From NCBI GenBank assembly GCA_963720515.1, contig OY970397.1, positions 2,480,001 to 2,544,000 on the forward strand: a stretch of 64,000 nt of DNA, in the 5' to 3' direction. Below are positions 35,701 to 44,784 of the stretch, in pieces; position 1 is the first letter of the stretch, and each line of letters begins with the position of its first letter. This stretch comes from G963720515 sp963720515 (GTDB lineage: Bacteria; Actinomycetota; Thermoleophilia; Gaiellales; Gaiellaceae). Both the position numbers and the translations under genes were made by a program. The notes under the pieces are model-generated. The model was not told the origin of the DNA and ran no database searches. It worked only from the letters and a program-made list of their open reading frames with translations.

Positions 35701-36089
35701 CCGTGGATCCGGTCCGGCTCGATGCGGAAGATCACGCGCCGCTCGCTCTCGCTCCGGTTCGGGTAGGTGTCCTCGCCCGTGTACTTCTTCGCGAGCGAGT
35801 CGATGTGGCGCTCGGCCGCGTCGCCCTCCACGACGTCGACGACGTGGCCGCGGATGTCCACCTTGTCGTAGGCATTGCCGTTGGCAGCGATCGAGAGCGC
35901 GACGCGCGGCTCGCGGCGCATGTTCCGGTCCTTCACGCGGCCCGCCGCGGTGTTCACGAGGATCGTGTCGCCGTCGCGGTCGATCCAGACCGGGGAGACC
36001 TGCGGCGCGCCGTCCTCGTCCACGGTGGCGAGAAACGCGTAGTTCGGTGCGTCGATGAGCGCGCGGCTCTTGTCTGTGAGGGCGGCCAT
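35697..36089 (-). CDS. PPOX-class (pyridoxamine 5'-phosphate oxidase-like) F420/flavin-binding protein
   Basis: This 130-residue split-barrel protein (NYAFLATVDEDGAPQVSPVW, then LVNTAAGRVKDRNMRREPRV, then GHVVDVVEG) matches the actinobacterial PPOX/F420-dependent oxidoreductase group. The pattern VNTAxGRxKxRNxRR usually binds the cofactor phosphate. A strong ribosome site AAAGGAG lies five bases before the ATG at 36089. It is the first gene of a two-gene unit with the ornithine-cyclodeaminase-like gene and is divergent from a DapB-like gene. Confidence 0.88.
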   Translation of the reverse strand: MAALTDKSRALIDAPNYAFLATVDEDGAPQVSPVWIDRDGDTILVNTAAGRVKDRNMRREPRVALSIAANGNAYDKVDIRGHVVDVVEGDAAERHIDSLAKKYTGEDTYPNRSESERRVIFRIEPDRIHG

Positions 36090-36160
36090 CGCGTCTCCTT
36101 TCCGTCGCTGTCCCGGGCGTCCGAAACCGTACTCTGAGTTAGGCGATAGCGTGCGCGGGC

Positions 36161-36919
36161 ATGAGCCGCGTCTGCGTCGCAGGGATCACCGGCTGGACGG
36201 GCGGCCCGGTCGCCGAGGCCGTTCGCGCGGCCGCCGACCTCGAGCTCGTCTCGGGCGTCTCTCGCGCCTCAGCCGGGGACGGTGTCGTGTTCGCCTCCGT
36301 CGCGGAGGCGCTCGACGCCGTTCCGGCCGACGTCCTCGTCGACTTCACGCACGCCGACGCGGTCGAGGCGAACGTGCACGCAGCGCTCGACCGCGGCGTC
36401 GGGGTCGTCGTCGGGACGAGCGGGCTGACGGCCGAGGACTACGCGGCGATCGACGCGCGGGCGCGCGAGGCGGGCGTGGGCGTCGTCGCGGCCGGCAACT
36501 TCTCCATCCTCGCGGCGGTGCTGCTGCGCTCGGCCCGCGAGGCCGCGCGGCACATCGGCGCGTGGGAGGTCATCGACTACGCGAGCGCGGGCAAGCCGGA
36601 CGTGCCGAGCGGCACCGCGCGCGAGCTGGCCGAGGCGCTCGGCGAGGTGCGGTCGCCTACGGGCGGCGTCCCGCTCGACGAGCTCGTCGGCCCGGTCGAA
36701 GCGCGTGGCGCGACGGTGGGCGGGACGCAGATCCACTCCGTCCGGCTTCCGGGCTTCGTCGTCTCGACCGAGGTCGTCTTCGCCGCGCCGGGCGAGCGGC
36801 TCGTCCTGCGTCACGACCCGGGCGAGAGCCCCGAGCCGTACGTCGCGGGGACGCTCCTCGCGATACGGGCGGTCCGGGATCGCGTCGGCCTCACGCGCGG
36901 CCTCGACTCGCTCCTCTAG
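36161..36919 (+). CDS. DapB-like dinucleotide-dependent reductase lacking the catalytic histidines
   Basis: This 252-residue protein has the fold order of dihydrodipicolinate reductase: the N-terminal nucleotide motif VAGITGWTGGPV, GTSGLTAED, AAGNFSIL and GKPDVPSGTARELA. In true DapB the segment before the conserved Lys contains two catalytic histidines (HHRHK); here it reads DYASAGK, so the general-acid histidine is missing while the Lys and PSGTA are kept. It may therefore reduce a different imine or unsaturated acid. It overlaps a CaiB/BaiF CoA-transferase gene (TAGTG), a context unlike lysine synthesis. TAGCGT lies eight bases upstream of the ATG. Confidence 0.75.
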   Translation: MSRVCVAGITGWTGGPVAEAVRAAADLELVSGVSRASAGDGVVFASVAEALDAVPADVLVDFTHADAVEANVHAALDRGVGVVVGTSGLTAEDYAAIDARAREAGVGVVAAGNFSILAAVLLRSAREAARHIGAWEVIDYASAGKPDVPSGTARELAEALGEVRSPTGGVPLDELVGPVEARGATVGGTQIHSVRLPGFVVSTEVVFAAPGERLVLRHDPGESPEPYVAGTLLAIRAVRDRVGLTRGLDSLL

Positions 36920-38049
36920 TGCTGCTCGACGGGCTCCGCGTCGTCGCGTGCGAGATCGGCCTCGCGGGTCCGCTCTGCACGCGGCTCCTCGCCGACCTCG
37001 GCGCGGACGTGGTCAAGGTGGAGTCGCCCGAAGGCGGCGACGTGACGCGCGGCTGGGACACGATCGCGAACGGGCTCTCGTCCGGCTTCGTGTGGGTGAA
37101 CCGCGGCAAGCGGAGCGTCGCGCTCGACGTGCGCGACCCGGAAACGCGGCCCACCGTCGAGCGGCTGGTCGCGTCCGCGGACGTCTTCCTCCAGAACTTC
37201 GCGCCCGGCTGGGCGGCGCGCGTCGGGCTCGACGAGCCGGCCGTGCGCACGCTGCGCGAGGACGTCGTCTACGTGGAGATCTCCGGCTATGGCCCGGACG
37301 GCCCGGCGGCGTCACGCAACGCCTACGACCTCGTCATGCAGGGCGAGACCGGGCTCATCTCCGTGACCGGGACGCAGGACGAGCCCGCGCGCGTCGGGAT
37401 CTCGGCCTGCGACGTGGGCGCCGGGTCGTACGCGGCGGTCGCCACGCTCGCCGCGCTGACCCGCCGCGCGAAGACCGGGAAGGGCGCACACGTCCACGTC
37501 TCGCTCTTCGACGTCATGGCGGACTGGCTCGGCTACTTCCCGCACCTCTGGTGGCACCGCGGTGAGCTCCCGGAACGCACCGGCGCGCGCCACCCGCTCT
37601 TCTGCCCGTACGGCCCGTTCCGCAGCGCCGACGGGCTCGTCTCGCTCGCCGTTCTCTCCCCCGCACACTGGCGCGCGTTCTGCCTCGACGTGCTCGGCCG
37701 GCCGGATCTCCACGCGGACGAGCGCTTCGCCACGAACGAGGAGCGAGTCGCCGCGCGGGCTGAGCTCGAGCCCGAGATCGAGCGCGAGCTCGCCGCGCGC
37801 ACGACGGAGGAGTGGATCGCCGCGCTCGAGGCGGCCGGGATCCCCTGCGGCCGCGTGCACGACGTCGCCGGCGTGCTCGCGCATCCCGCCGCCGAGCACG
37901 GGAAGCTCGTCGCGGAGGTCGGGTCGCCGGCCGGGCCGCTGCCGACGATCGGCGTCCCGTTCCTGGTCGGCGGCGCGCGTCCCCAGCCGGGCGACGTGCC
38001 CGCGCTCGGCGAGCACACGGACGAGGTGCTGCGCGAGCTAGGGCTGTGA
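36919..38049 (+). CDS. CaiB/BaiF-family CoA-transferase
   Basis: The protein has 376 residues. The N-terminal LLDGLRVVACEIGLAGPLCT and LADLGADVVKVESPEGGD are the family opening. The catalytic Asp lies in ISACDVGAGSYAAVATL, and the C-terminal domain is complete. It moves CoA between carboxylic acids, forming a mixed anhydride through that Asp. The GTG start overlaps the stop of the DapB-like gene by one base, so the two enzymes are made together. The acid substrate is unknown. An apparent longer open frame upstream is a shadow of the DapB-like gene. Confidence 0.9.
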   Translation: MLLDGLRVVACEIGLAGPLCTRLLADLGADVVKVESPEGGDVTRGWDTIANGLSSGFVWVNRGKRSVALDVRDPETRPTVERLVASADVFLQNFAPGWAARVGLDEPAVRTLREDVVYVEISGYGPDGPAASRNAYDLVMQGETGLISVTGTQDEPARVGISACDVGAGSYAAVATLAALTRRAKTGKGAHVHVSLFDVMADWLGYFPHLWWHRGELPERTGARHPLFCPYGPFRSADGLVSLAVLSPAHWRAFCLDVLGRPDLHADERFATNEERVAARAELEPEIERELAARTTEEWIAALEAAGIPCGRVHDVAGVLAHPAAEHGKLVAEVGSPAGPLPTIGVPFLVGGARPQPGDVPALGEHTDEVLRELGL

Positions 38050-38113
38050 CGGAGGAGGGCCTCACCGTGAAGATCGACGCCGCGGCCGGGCGGCCCTGCC
38101 GGCCGAGCGTCGT

Positions 38114-38908
38114 CTAGGCAGCGAGCCGCTCGACGAGCCGGCGCTCGTCCTCGCCGAAGAACGGCGGCGAGCCGGCCTGCGCGTTCTCGCGTGCGTGCTC
38201 GGGGTTCGTCGTCGCCGGGATGACGGTCGAGATCCGCGGATCCGAGAGCGCCCATTTCAGCAGTGCCTGCGCCCAGGTCTCGACGCCGAGAGGCTCTAGC
38301 TCCGAGGCGGGCGGCGCCGGGATGAGCGAGCCGTCGCCGCCGAGCGGCCGCATCGCGATCACCCCGAGCCCGAGCTCCTCGGCGAGCGGGAGGATGCGCG
38401 CCTCGCACTCGCGCTCGCGCGGGTTGTACGGCACCTGCACCGCGTCGAGCCGGCCGGTGCGCATGACCTCCTCGAGGTCGCCGAAGCCCGACGGGAGGTA
38501 GTGCGTCGCCCCGATCGCGCCGATCCGGCCGGCGTCTCGCTCCTCCTCGAGCCAGGGCAGGTGCTCGTGCCACGCGACCAGGTTGTGGATCTGCTCCAGG
38601 TCGACGCGGCCGTAGTAGCCGAGCTGGTCGGCGAGCTGATGGCGCGCCGCGCCGGCCGACGACGTCCAGATCTTCGTCGCCACGAACGCCTCGTCGCGGC
38701 GCCCGTCGAGCGCGCGTCCGAGCACCGCTTCCGCGCGTCCGTACATCGGCGAGGAGTCCACGAGGCGGGCGCCCGCGTCGAGCGCCGCCGCCACGACCGA
38801 TTGCGCCGTTCCCTCCTCGGACGGGGCGAGATCGAACACGCGCCAGGTGCCGAGCCCCACGGCCGGCACATCCGCTGCGGTGCCCAGGTGTCGGCGTTCG
38901 GGCTGCAT
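38114..38908 (-). CDS. Aldo/keto reductase
   Basis: This 264-residue protein has the AKR barrel motifs: GLGTWRVF, LDAGARLVDSSPMYGRAE with the catalytic Asp and Tyr, the Lys in FVATKIWTS and the His in LEQIHNLV. C-terminal ISTVIPATTNPEHARENA is the NADPH-binding segment. The gene starts at the ATG at 38908, 14 bases from the divergent start of the hopanoid operon. It may share control with that operon but has no known place in hopanoid synthesis. Confidence 0.88.
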   Translation of the reverse strand: MQPERRHLGTAADVPAVGLGTWRVFDLAPSEEGTAQSVVAAALDAGARLVDSSPMYGRAEAVLGRALDGRRDEAFVATKIWTSSAGAARHQLADQLGYYGRVDLEQIHNLVAWHEHLPWLEEERDAGRIGAIGATHYLPSGFGDLEEVMRTGRLDAVQVPYNPRERECEARILPLAEELGLGVIAMRPLGGDGSLIPAPPASELEPLGVETWAQALLKWALSDPRISTVIPATTNPEHARENAQAGSPPFFGEDERRLVERLAA

Positions 38909-38922
38909 GGGAGAATCCAAGA

Positions 38923-40617
38923 ATGCCGAACCCGGGCGTGTTGCAGGCCCCGGAGCTCGAGCTCGAGCGGATCGACGCCCGGGCCGGGGGCGAGAACTTC
39001 CCCGTTGCGTCGTTCCTCGCGCCGCGCTGGGCGCGGCCGCACCTGCGCGCGATCTACGGCTTCGCCCGGTTCGTGGACACGATCGGCGACGAGGCCGAGG
39101 GCGACCGGCTCGCGCTCCTCGACGAGCTCGAGCGGGAGCTCGACGGCCCACCGCGCACCGAGCTCATGCGGCGCCTGCACGCGACGATCGCCGCATGCGC
39201 CCTTCCGCGGGAGCCGTTCGCGCGCCTCATCGAGGCGAACCGGCTCGACCAGCGGACCTCGCGCTACGAGACCTGGGACGACCTTCGCGGCTACTGCGCC
39301 TACTCGGCCGATCCGGTCGGGCGGCTCGTGCTCGGCGTCTACGGGCGCAGCGAACCCGAGCTCGTCGCGCGCTCCGACGCCGTCTGCACCGGGCTCCAGC
39401 TCGTCAACTTCCTCCAGGACCCGCCGCGCGACCTCGCGCTCGGCCGCGTCTACCTCCCGCAGGAGGATCTGCGCCGCTTCGCCTGTGTGGATGCCGACCT
39501 CGCCGGGCCCGCGAGCGAGCGTGTCGCGGCGCTCCTCCGCTTCGAGGCCGGACGAGCGCGGCCGCTCCTCGAGGAAGGCTTCGGGCTCGGGCGCGCACTC
39601 GGCGGGCGGATCGGGCGCTCGGTGGCGCTCTTCGCCCGCGGCGGCCTCGCCGCGCTCGACGCGCTCGAGCACGCGCGCTGGGACGTCTTCGGCTCGCGGC
39701 CGTCGCCGTCACGCCTGGCCTTCGCGCGCCTCGCGCTTCGGGAGCTGGTCCAGCTCGTGAGCGTGCAGGAGGCCTACGCCGAGGCGGTGCGCATCACGCG
39801 GCGGGAGGCGCGGAACTTCGCGTGGGGGATCGCGCTCCTCCCGCGGGCCAAGCGCGATGCGATCTCGGCGCTCTACGCGTTCGCGCGGCGGGTGGACGAC
39901 ATCGCCGACGACGGCGCTCTCCCGGCCGAGCGCCGGGGGGCCGCGCTCGAGGCGTGCCTCGCCGACGTCTACGCGCTGCCGTCGGCCCGCGCGGACGACC
40001 CCGTGCTCGTCGCCCTCGCCGATGCGGTGGAGCGCTACGCGATCCGGCGTGACTCCTTGGCCGAGCTCGTCCGCGGCGGGCTCATGGACGTCGACCGCTC
40101 GCGCTACGAGACCTGGGACGAGCTCGCCGTCTACTGCCGCCGCGTCGCCGGCTCCGTCGGGGTCGCCTGTGCCGCGGTGTACGGCCCGCGCGACCGGGCC
40201 GCCGCGATGCCGTGCGCCGAGACCCTCGGCATCGCGCTACAGCAGATCAACATCATGCGAGACGTGCCCGAGGACTGGCGGCTGGGGCGGGTCTACCTCC
40301 CGCGGGACGAGCTCGAGCGCTTCGGCGTCGCCGAGGCGGACATCGCCGCGGGGCGGACCGGCCCCGAGTGGCGCGCGCTCATGGAGCACCAGGCGGGACG
40401 CGCGGACCGGCTGCTCGCCGACGGCCTTCGGCTGCTCCCGCTCCTCGACCGGCGCTCGCGGCTCGGCGTCCGCACATTCGCGGGGATCTACCGCGGCCTG
40501 CTCATGCAGATGCGGGACGCGGGCTACGACGTCTTCTCCGGGCGGCCGCACCTCTCCGGGCTCGGCAAGCTCCGCGCCGTCGCCGGGCTCCGCGTCCCGA
40601 AGGCGGCGGGCTCGTGA
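38923..40617 (+). CDS. hpnC-hpnD: HpnC-HpnD squalene/phytoene-synthase-type proteins in one frame
   Basis: This 564-residue frame contains two trans-isoprenyl diphosphate synthase domains. The first (about residues 1-278) matches HpnC: GGENFPVASFLAP, FARFVDTIGDEAEGD and VNFLQDPPRDLALGRVYLP. The second (from residue 279, VSVQEAYAEAVRITR) matches HpnD: ARRVDDIADD and INIMRDVPEDWRLGRVYLP. In known bacteria these are separate proteins; HpnD makes presqualene diphosphate and HpnC converts it to hydroxysqualene. The junction contains CTCGTGAGC, with GTG at 39757 in frame and TGA at 39758-39760 one frame over, just like the GTGA overlap with hpnE. A single extra base upstream would thus create a false fusion. 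GGGAGA lies eight bases before the ATG. Confidence 0.85.
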   Translation: MPNPGVLQAPELELERIDARAGGENFPVASFLAPRWARPHLRAIYGFARFVDTIGDEAEGDRLALLDELERELDGPPRTELMRRLHATIAACALPREPFARLIEANRLDQRTSRYETWDDLRGYCAYSADPVGRLVLGVYGRSEPELVARSDAVCTGLQLVNFLQDPPRDLALGRVYLPQEDLRRFACVDADLAGPASERVAALLRFEAGRARPLLEEGFGLGRALGGRIGRSVALFARGGLAALDALEHARWDVFGSRPSPSRLAFARLALRELVQLVSVQEAYAEAVRITRREARNFAWGIALLPRAKRDAISALYAFARRVDDIADDGALPAERRGAALEACLADVYALPSARADDPVLVALADAVERYAIRRDSLAELVRGGLMDVDRSRYETWDELAVYCRRVAGSVGVACAAVYGPRDRAAAMPCAETLGIALQQINIMRDVPEDWRLGRVYLPRDELERFGVAEADIAAGRTGPEWRALMEHQAGRADRLLADGLRLLPLLDRRSRLGVRTFAGIYRGLLMQMRDAGYDVFSGRPHLSGLGKLRAVAGLRVPKAAGS

Positions 40618-41888
40618 AGGCCGTCGTCGTCGGAGGCGGGCTCGCCGGGCTCGCGGCGGCGCTCGACCTGGTGGACGCGGGCCACGACGTCACGCTCCTC
40701 GAGGCGCGCCCGACGCTCGGCGGCGCGGTGCAGACCCTGCCGGAGCGCGAGGGCGACCCGCCGCCGCCGCCCGACAACGGCCAGCACATCGCGCTCGGCT
40801 GCTGCACCGAGTACCTCGCATTCCTCCAGCGGGTCGGCCAGGCGGACTCCGTTCGCCGCACGCGGCTCGTCCTGCCCGTGATCGGCGAGAACGGCCGCGT
40901 CGGCCTCATCCGGCAGGGGGCGTTCGCGCTGCTCCGCTACCGCCACCTGCCGTTCGGCGAGCGGCTCGGCGTCGCGCGGGCGGCGCGCGCGCTCAGGCGG
41001 CTCGATCCGAGCGATCTCGACGGCGAGACGTTCGGCGACCTGCTCCGCGGCCTCGGCCAGTCGGACGCGGCGATCGCGCGGTTCTGGGACGTCTTCATGC
41101 GCCCCGCGCTCAATCTCAAGAGCGACGAGGCGAGCGCGGCGCTCGCGGTCTTCACCGTGCAGACAGCACTGCTCGCGGGGCGGGGTGCGAGCGACCTCGT
41201 GCTCCCGGTCGCGCCGCTCGGGACGATGCACGGGGATGCGGCAGGGGAGGCGCTCGAGGACGCCGGCGCCCGCGTTCGGCTCCGCGCGCGCGTCGCGTCG
41301 CTCGACGGCGGCGCGGTCATCCTCGCGGAGGGCGAGCGGGTCGAGGCGGAGGCGATCGTCCTCGCGCTGCCTCCCGCCGAGAGCGCCAGGCTCCTCGGCG
41401 AGCCGGAACCTGCGCTCGACGACTCCCCGATCGTGAGCGTCCACCTCCTCATCGACCGGCAGATCCTCCGCTTCCCGCTGGCCGCGCTGCTCGGGAGCCC
41501 GGCGCAATGGGTCTTCGACCGCGGCCGGCTCATGCGGCATGTCCCCGCGCCCGGCCAGTACCTGACCGTGGTGGCGAGCGGCGCGCCCGAGCTCCTCGAG
41601 ACTCGCGCGCACGACCTGGTCGACCTCGTCATGGGCGACCTCACCAGCCGGCTCGGGCGGGCCGAGGTGCTCTGGTCGCGTGTCAGCCGCGAGCCGGCGG
41701 CCACGATCGCCGGGCGCCCCGGCACGGCGGCGCTTCGGCTCACGGCCGAGACCGGGCGGGAGGGCATCGTGCGCGCGGGCGCCTGGACCTCGACGGGCGG
41801 GTGGCCGGCGACGATGGAGAGCGCCGTGCGAAGCGGCCACCGCGCGGCGCAGCTGATCCTCGACGGGCACGGGACGGCGGCGGCGTGA
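40614..41888 (+). CDS. hpnE: HpnE, squalene-associated FAD-dependent desaturase
   Basis: The protein has 424 residues. The N-terminal FAD fold KAVVVGGGLAGLAAALDLVDAG, the DNGQHIALGCCTEYLAFL that marks HpnE, and the C-terminal RAGAWTSTGGWPATMESAV are all present. HpnE reduces hydroxysqualene to squalene in the HpnCDE route. The GTG start overlaps the upstream stop by four bases (GTGA). It belongs to the phytoene desaturase/amine oxidase superfamily, but the operon places it in hopanoid synthesis. Confidence 0.92.
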   Translation: MKAVVVGGGLAGLAAALDLVDAGHDVTLLEARPTLGGAVQTLPEREGDPPPPPDNGQHIALGCCTEYLAFLQRVGQADSVRRTRLVLPVIGENGRVGLIRQGAFALLRYRHLPFGERLGVARAARALRRLDPSDLDGETFGDLLRGLGQSDAAIARFWDVFMRPALNLKSDEASAALAVFTVQTALLAGRGASDLVLPVAPLGTMHGDAAGEALEDAGARVRLRARVASLDGGAVILAEGERVEAEAIVLALPPAESARLLGEPEPALDDSPIVSVHLLIDRQILRFPLAALLGSPAQWVFDRGRLMRHVPAPGQYLTVVASGAPELLETRAHDLVDLVMGDLTSRLGRAEVLWSRVSREPAATIAGRPGTAALRLTAETGREGIVRAGAWTSTGGWPATMESAVRSGHRAAQLILDGHGTAAA

Positions 41889-42021
41889 ATCGGCACACAT
41901 CTGCGCGCCTTGCGGCACAGCTCGTGACAGACACGGCACAGGTTTCGGCGTACGCTGGTCCGCGAGGGGCCCTCAGGGGCCCCGTTACCCGCGCGCGTGT
42001 ACTCCATGGGAGTGGTGCGAG

Positions 42022-43878
42022 GTGAGCGTCGCGGCGCCGCCGGATCTCGACCGCGCGCTCGATGCGGCGACCGCGCGCCTGCTCGACCTGCAGGAGCCGG
42101 GCGGCTGGTGGGTCGGCGAGCTCGAGTCGAACGTGACCATGACCGCGCAGCACGTCTTCCTGCTCCACTTCCTCCGTCGGCTCGACGACGAGACGCTGCG
42201 GCGTTGCGCGAACGAGCTGCTCGCGCGCCAGAACGTCGACGGCACGTGGTCGATCTACCGCGGCGGCGAGCCCGACCTCGCCGCGACGATCGAGGCCTAT
42301 GCGGCGCTCCGGCTCGCGGGCCTCGAGCGCGGCGACCCACGGCTCGAGCCGGCGAGGCGCTACGTCGCATCCCGCGGCGGCATCGGCGCGTCCCGCGTCT
42401 TCACCCGGATGTGGCTCGCGCTGCTCGGGATCTGGCGCTGGGAGGAGATCCCGCAGATTCCGCCGGAACTCGTCTTCCTCCGCCCGTGGATGCCGTTCTC
42501 GGTCTACGCGTTCGCCTGCTGGGCGCGGCAGACGGTCGTGCCGCTCTCGATCGCGATGCACTACCGACCCGTTCGGCCCGTGCCCGAGGACCGCGCGTGC
42601 CGCGAGCTCGACCTGGGACCGCCGCCACGCCCGCACGGGCTCCTGGATCTCGGCGACCGGCTGCTGCTCCGCTACCAGCGGCGCTCGGTACAGCCCGGCC
42701 GTGCCCGCGCGCTCGCTCTCGCGGAGCGGTGGATCCTCGACCGCCAGGAGCTCGACGGCTCCTGGGGCGGGATCCAGCCGCCGTGGGTCTGGTCGCTCAT
42801 CGCGCTCGCGTGCCGGGGCCACGGCCCGGACTCGCCATACCTCGAGCGCGGGCTCGCGGGCTGGGACCGGTTCATGGTCGAGGATGGCGACCGCCTGCGG
42901 CCCGAGGCGTGCCAGTCGCCGGTCTGGGACACCGCCCTCGCGGTGCTGGCGCTACGGGCGGCGGGCGTCCCTGGGGACGATGCCTCGCTTCGCCGTGCGG
43001 GCGACTGGCTCGCTGCCGAGGAGGTGCTCGCACGCGGGGACTGGGCGGTCCGGCTGCCCGGCGCCCCGGCCGGCGGCTGGTCGTTCGAGTACGACAACGA
43101 CCTTTACCCCGACGTGGACGACGCCGCCGCCGTCGGCCTCGCGCTCGACGAGCTCGACATGGCGGGGTCCGCGGTGGAGCGCGGCCGCGCGTGGATCCGT
43201 GCGATGCAGTCGTCGGGCGGCGGCTGGGGCGCGTTCGACGTCGACAACGGGTCGGACTGGCTCTATGCCCTGCCGTTCGTGGACTTCGGGTTCGTCATCG
43301 ACCCGCCGAGCGTGGACGTCACCGGCCACGCGATCGAGCTCCTCGTCCGGGCGCCCGGCAACGCGCGGGCTGTGCGGGAGGGCGTTGCGTACATCCTGCG
43401 CGAGCAGGAGGAGGACGGATCCTGGTTCGGCCGCTGGGGCGTCAACCACGTCTACGGCACCGGTGCCGCGCTTCCGGCGCTGGCGGCGGCGGGGATCCCA
43501 CCGACCCACCCGGCGGTGCGGCGCGCGGTCGCCTGGCTTCGGCGCGTGCAGAACGAAGACGGCGGCTTCGGCGAGGACTGCCGCTCCTACGACCTCGGCG
43601 AGGTGGGCGCGGCGTGGCGCGGGCGAGGCGAATCGACCGCGTCGCAGACCGCCTGGGCGTTGCTCGCGTTCGTCGCGGCCGGCGAGGCCCGCTCGGAAGC
43701 GGCGCGCCGGGCGGTCGCGTTCCTCTGCGAGACGCAGCGCGAGGACGGCGACTGGGACGAGGAGCCGTTCACCGGAACCGGCTTCCCGCGGGACTTCCTC
43801 ATCCGCTACCACCTCTACCGCATCGTCTGGCCGGTGCTCGCTCTCGGCCGCGTCCGCGCGGCGTTGCACGAGGAGTGA
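42022..43878 (+). CDS. shc: Squalene-hopene cyclase
   Basis: This 618-residue protein has the catalytic DxDD acid motif (YPDVDD, Asp364-Asp367), which protonates squalene, and many QW repeats (for example LARQNVDGTW, ILDRQELDGSWGG, ILREQEEDGSW). It cyclises squalene to hopene or hopanol as a monotopic membrane enzyme. A gap of 133 bases separates it from hpnE, so an internal promoter is possible, though none is clear; the GTG start at 42022 lacks a strong ribosome site. The stop precedes the hpnA start by three bases. Confidence 0.96.
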   Translation: MSVAAPPDLDRALDAATARLLDLQEPGGWWVGELESNVTMTAQHVFLLHFLRRLDDETLRRCANELLARQNVDGTWSIYRGGEPDLAATIEAYAALRLAGLERGDPRLEPARRYVASRGGIGASRVFTRMWLALLGIWRWEEIPQIPPELVFLRPWMPFSVYAFACWARQTVVPLSIAMHYRPVRPVPEDRACRELDLGPPPRPHGLLDLGDRLLLRYQRRSVQPGRARALALAERWILDRQELDGSWGGIQPPWVWSLIALACRGHGPDSPYLERGLAGWDRFMVEDGDRLRPEACQSPVWDTALAVLALRAAGVPGDDASLRRAGDWLAAEEVLARGDWAVRLPGAPAGGWSFEYDNDLYPDVDDAAAVGLALDELDMAGSAVERGRAWIRAMQSSGGGWGAFDVDNGSDWLYALPFVDFGFVIDPPSVDVTGHAIELLVRAPGNARAVREGVAYILREQEEDGSWFGRWGVNHVYGTGAALPALAAAGIPPTHPAVRRAVAWLRRVQNEDGGFGEDCRSYDLGEVGAAWRGRGESTASQTAWALLAFVAAGEARSEAARRAVAFLCETQREDGDWDEEPFTGTGFPRDFLIRYHLYRIVWPVLALGRVRAALHEE

Positions 43879-43881
43879 GCC

Positions 43882-44784
43882 GTGCGGGTTCATGTCACCG
43901 GCGCGTCGGGGTTCGTCGGGGGCCACGTTGCGCGCGAGCTGCGCGAGCGTGGGGCGGAGGTTCGGGACGACCGCGTCGAGCTCCTCGACCCGCCCGCGCT
44001 CGAGCGCGCCTTCGCCGGGTGCGACGCAGTCATCCACGTCGCCGCGCTCTACAGCTACAACGCCGACCCGGCGGTGATGGAGCGCGTGAACGTCGAGGGC
44101 ACGCGCAACGTCCTACGCGCGTGCGTGCGCGCGGGGGTCAAGCGGCTCGTCCACACGAGCACGGCCGGGACCTGCGGCCCGGTCCGAGGCCGCCCGGCGA
44201 CGGAGGAGGACGCACCGCCCGGGTGGGAGCTCGAGGTTCCCTACAAGCGGACGAAGCTCGAGGCGGAGCGCCTCGTCCTCGCGGCCGCAGAGGGGGGCCT
44301 CGACGCGGTGGTGGTCAACCCGACGACACCCGTGGGGGACGGTGACGCGAAGCCCACGCCAACCGGACGCATGATCGAAGGCGTCGCGACGGGACGCCTC
44401 CGCGGCTACGCCGCGACCACGGGGCTGAACCTCGTGGACGTGCGCGACGTGGCGATCGGCCATGCTCTCGCGCTCGAACGAGGTGTCGTCGGCGAGCGCT
44501 ACCTCCTTGGCGGAACCGACCTCCCGCTCGGCGAGCTCTTCGCCGCCGTCGCGGATCTGGCGGGTCGTCCGCGCCCGAACGTCCGGGTGCCGTACGCTGT
44601 CGCCGTGGGTGCTGCACGGTTCGGACTTGCGAACCGGAACGAGGTCCGCCTCGCGCGGCTTCCCATGTTCTTCTCCTCCGAGAAAGCGCGGAATGTGCTT
44701 GGCTATCGTCCAGGACCGGTCGAGCCCGCGCTCGCCCGCGCGGTCGACGAGGCGCTCCGCCGCAACGGAAGAGGTGAGAGATGA
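43882..44784 (+). CDS. hpnA: HpnA-like NAD-dependent sugar epimerase/reductase
   Basis: This 300-residue extended SDR has VTGASGFVGGHVARELRERG, the HTSTAGTCG strand, and the catalytic YKRTK. HpnA is the hopanoid-associated epimerase/dehydrogenase, conserved in these operons but with an unsettled reaction, probably on the hopanoid side-chain sugar. The GTG start at 43882 is three bases after the cyclase stop, and the stop overlaps the start of hpnH (ATGA), so it lies within the operon. Confidence 0.88.
   Translation: MRVHVTGASGFVGGHVARELRERGAEVRDDRVELLDPPALERAFAGCDAVIHVAALYSYNADPAVMERVNVEGTRNVLRACVRAGVKRLVHTSTAGTCGPVRGRPATEEDAPPGWELEVPYKRTKLEAERLVLAAAEGGLDAVVVNPTTPVGDGDAKPTPTGRMIEGVATGRLRGYAATTGLNLVDVRDVAIGHALALERGVVGERYLLGGTDLPLGELFAAVADLAGRPRPNVRVPYAVAVGAARFGLANRNEVRLARLPMFFSSEKARNVLGYRPGPVEPALARAVDEALRRNGRGER

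Noticed and set aside
38046..38117. 23-codon frame with a GTGA overlap after the CoA-transferase gene
   Set aside because: It is too short, with no hydrophobic span or recognisable motif; the overlap may be chance.
41966..41983. GGGGCCC/GGGGCCCC inverted repeat before the squalene-hopene cyclase gene
   Set aside because: It has a short stem and several alternative pairings, with no T tail. It cannot be called a terminator or riboswitch.
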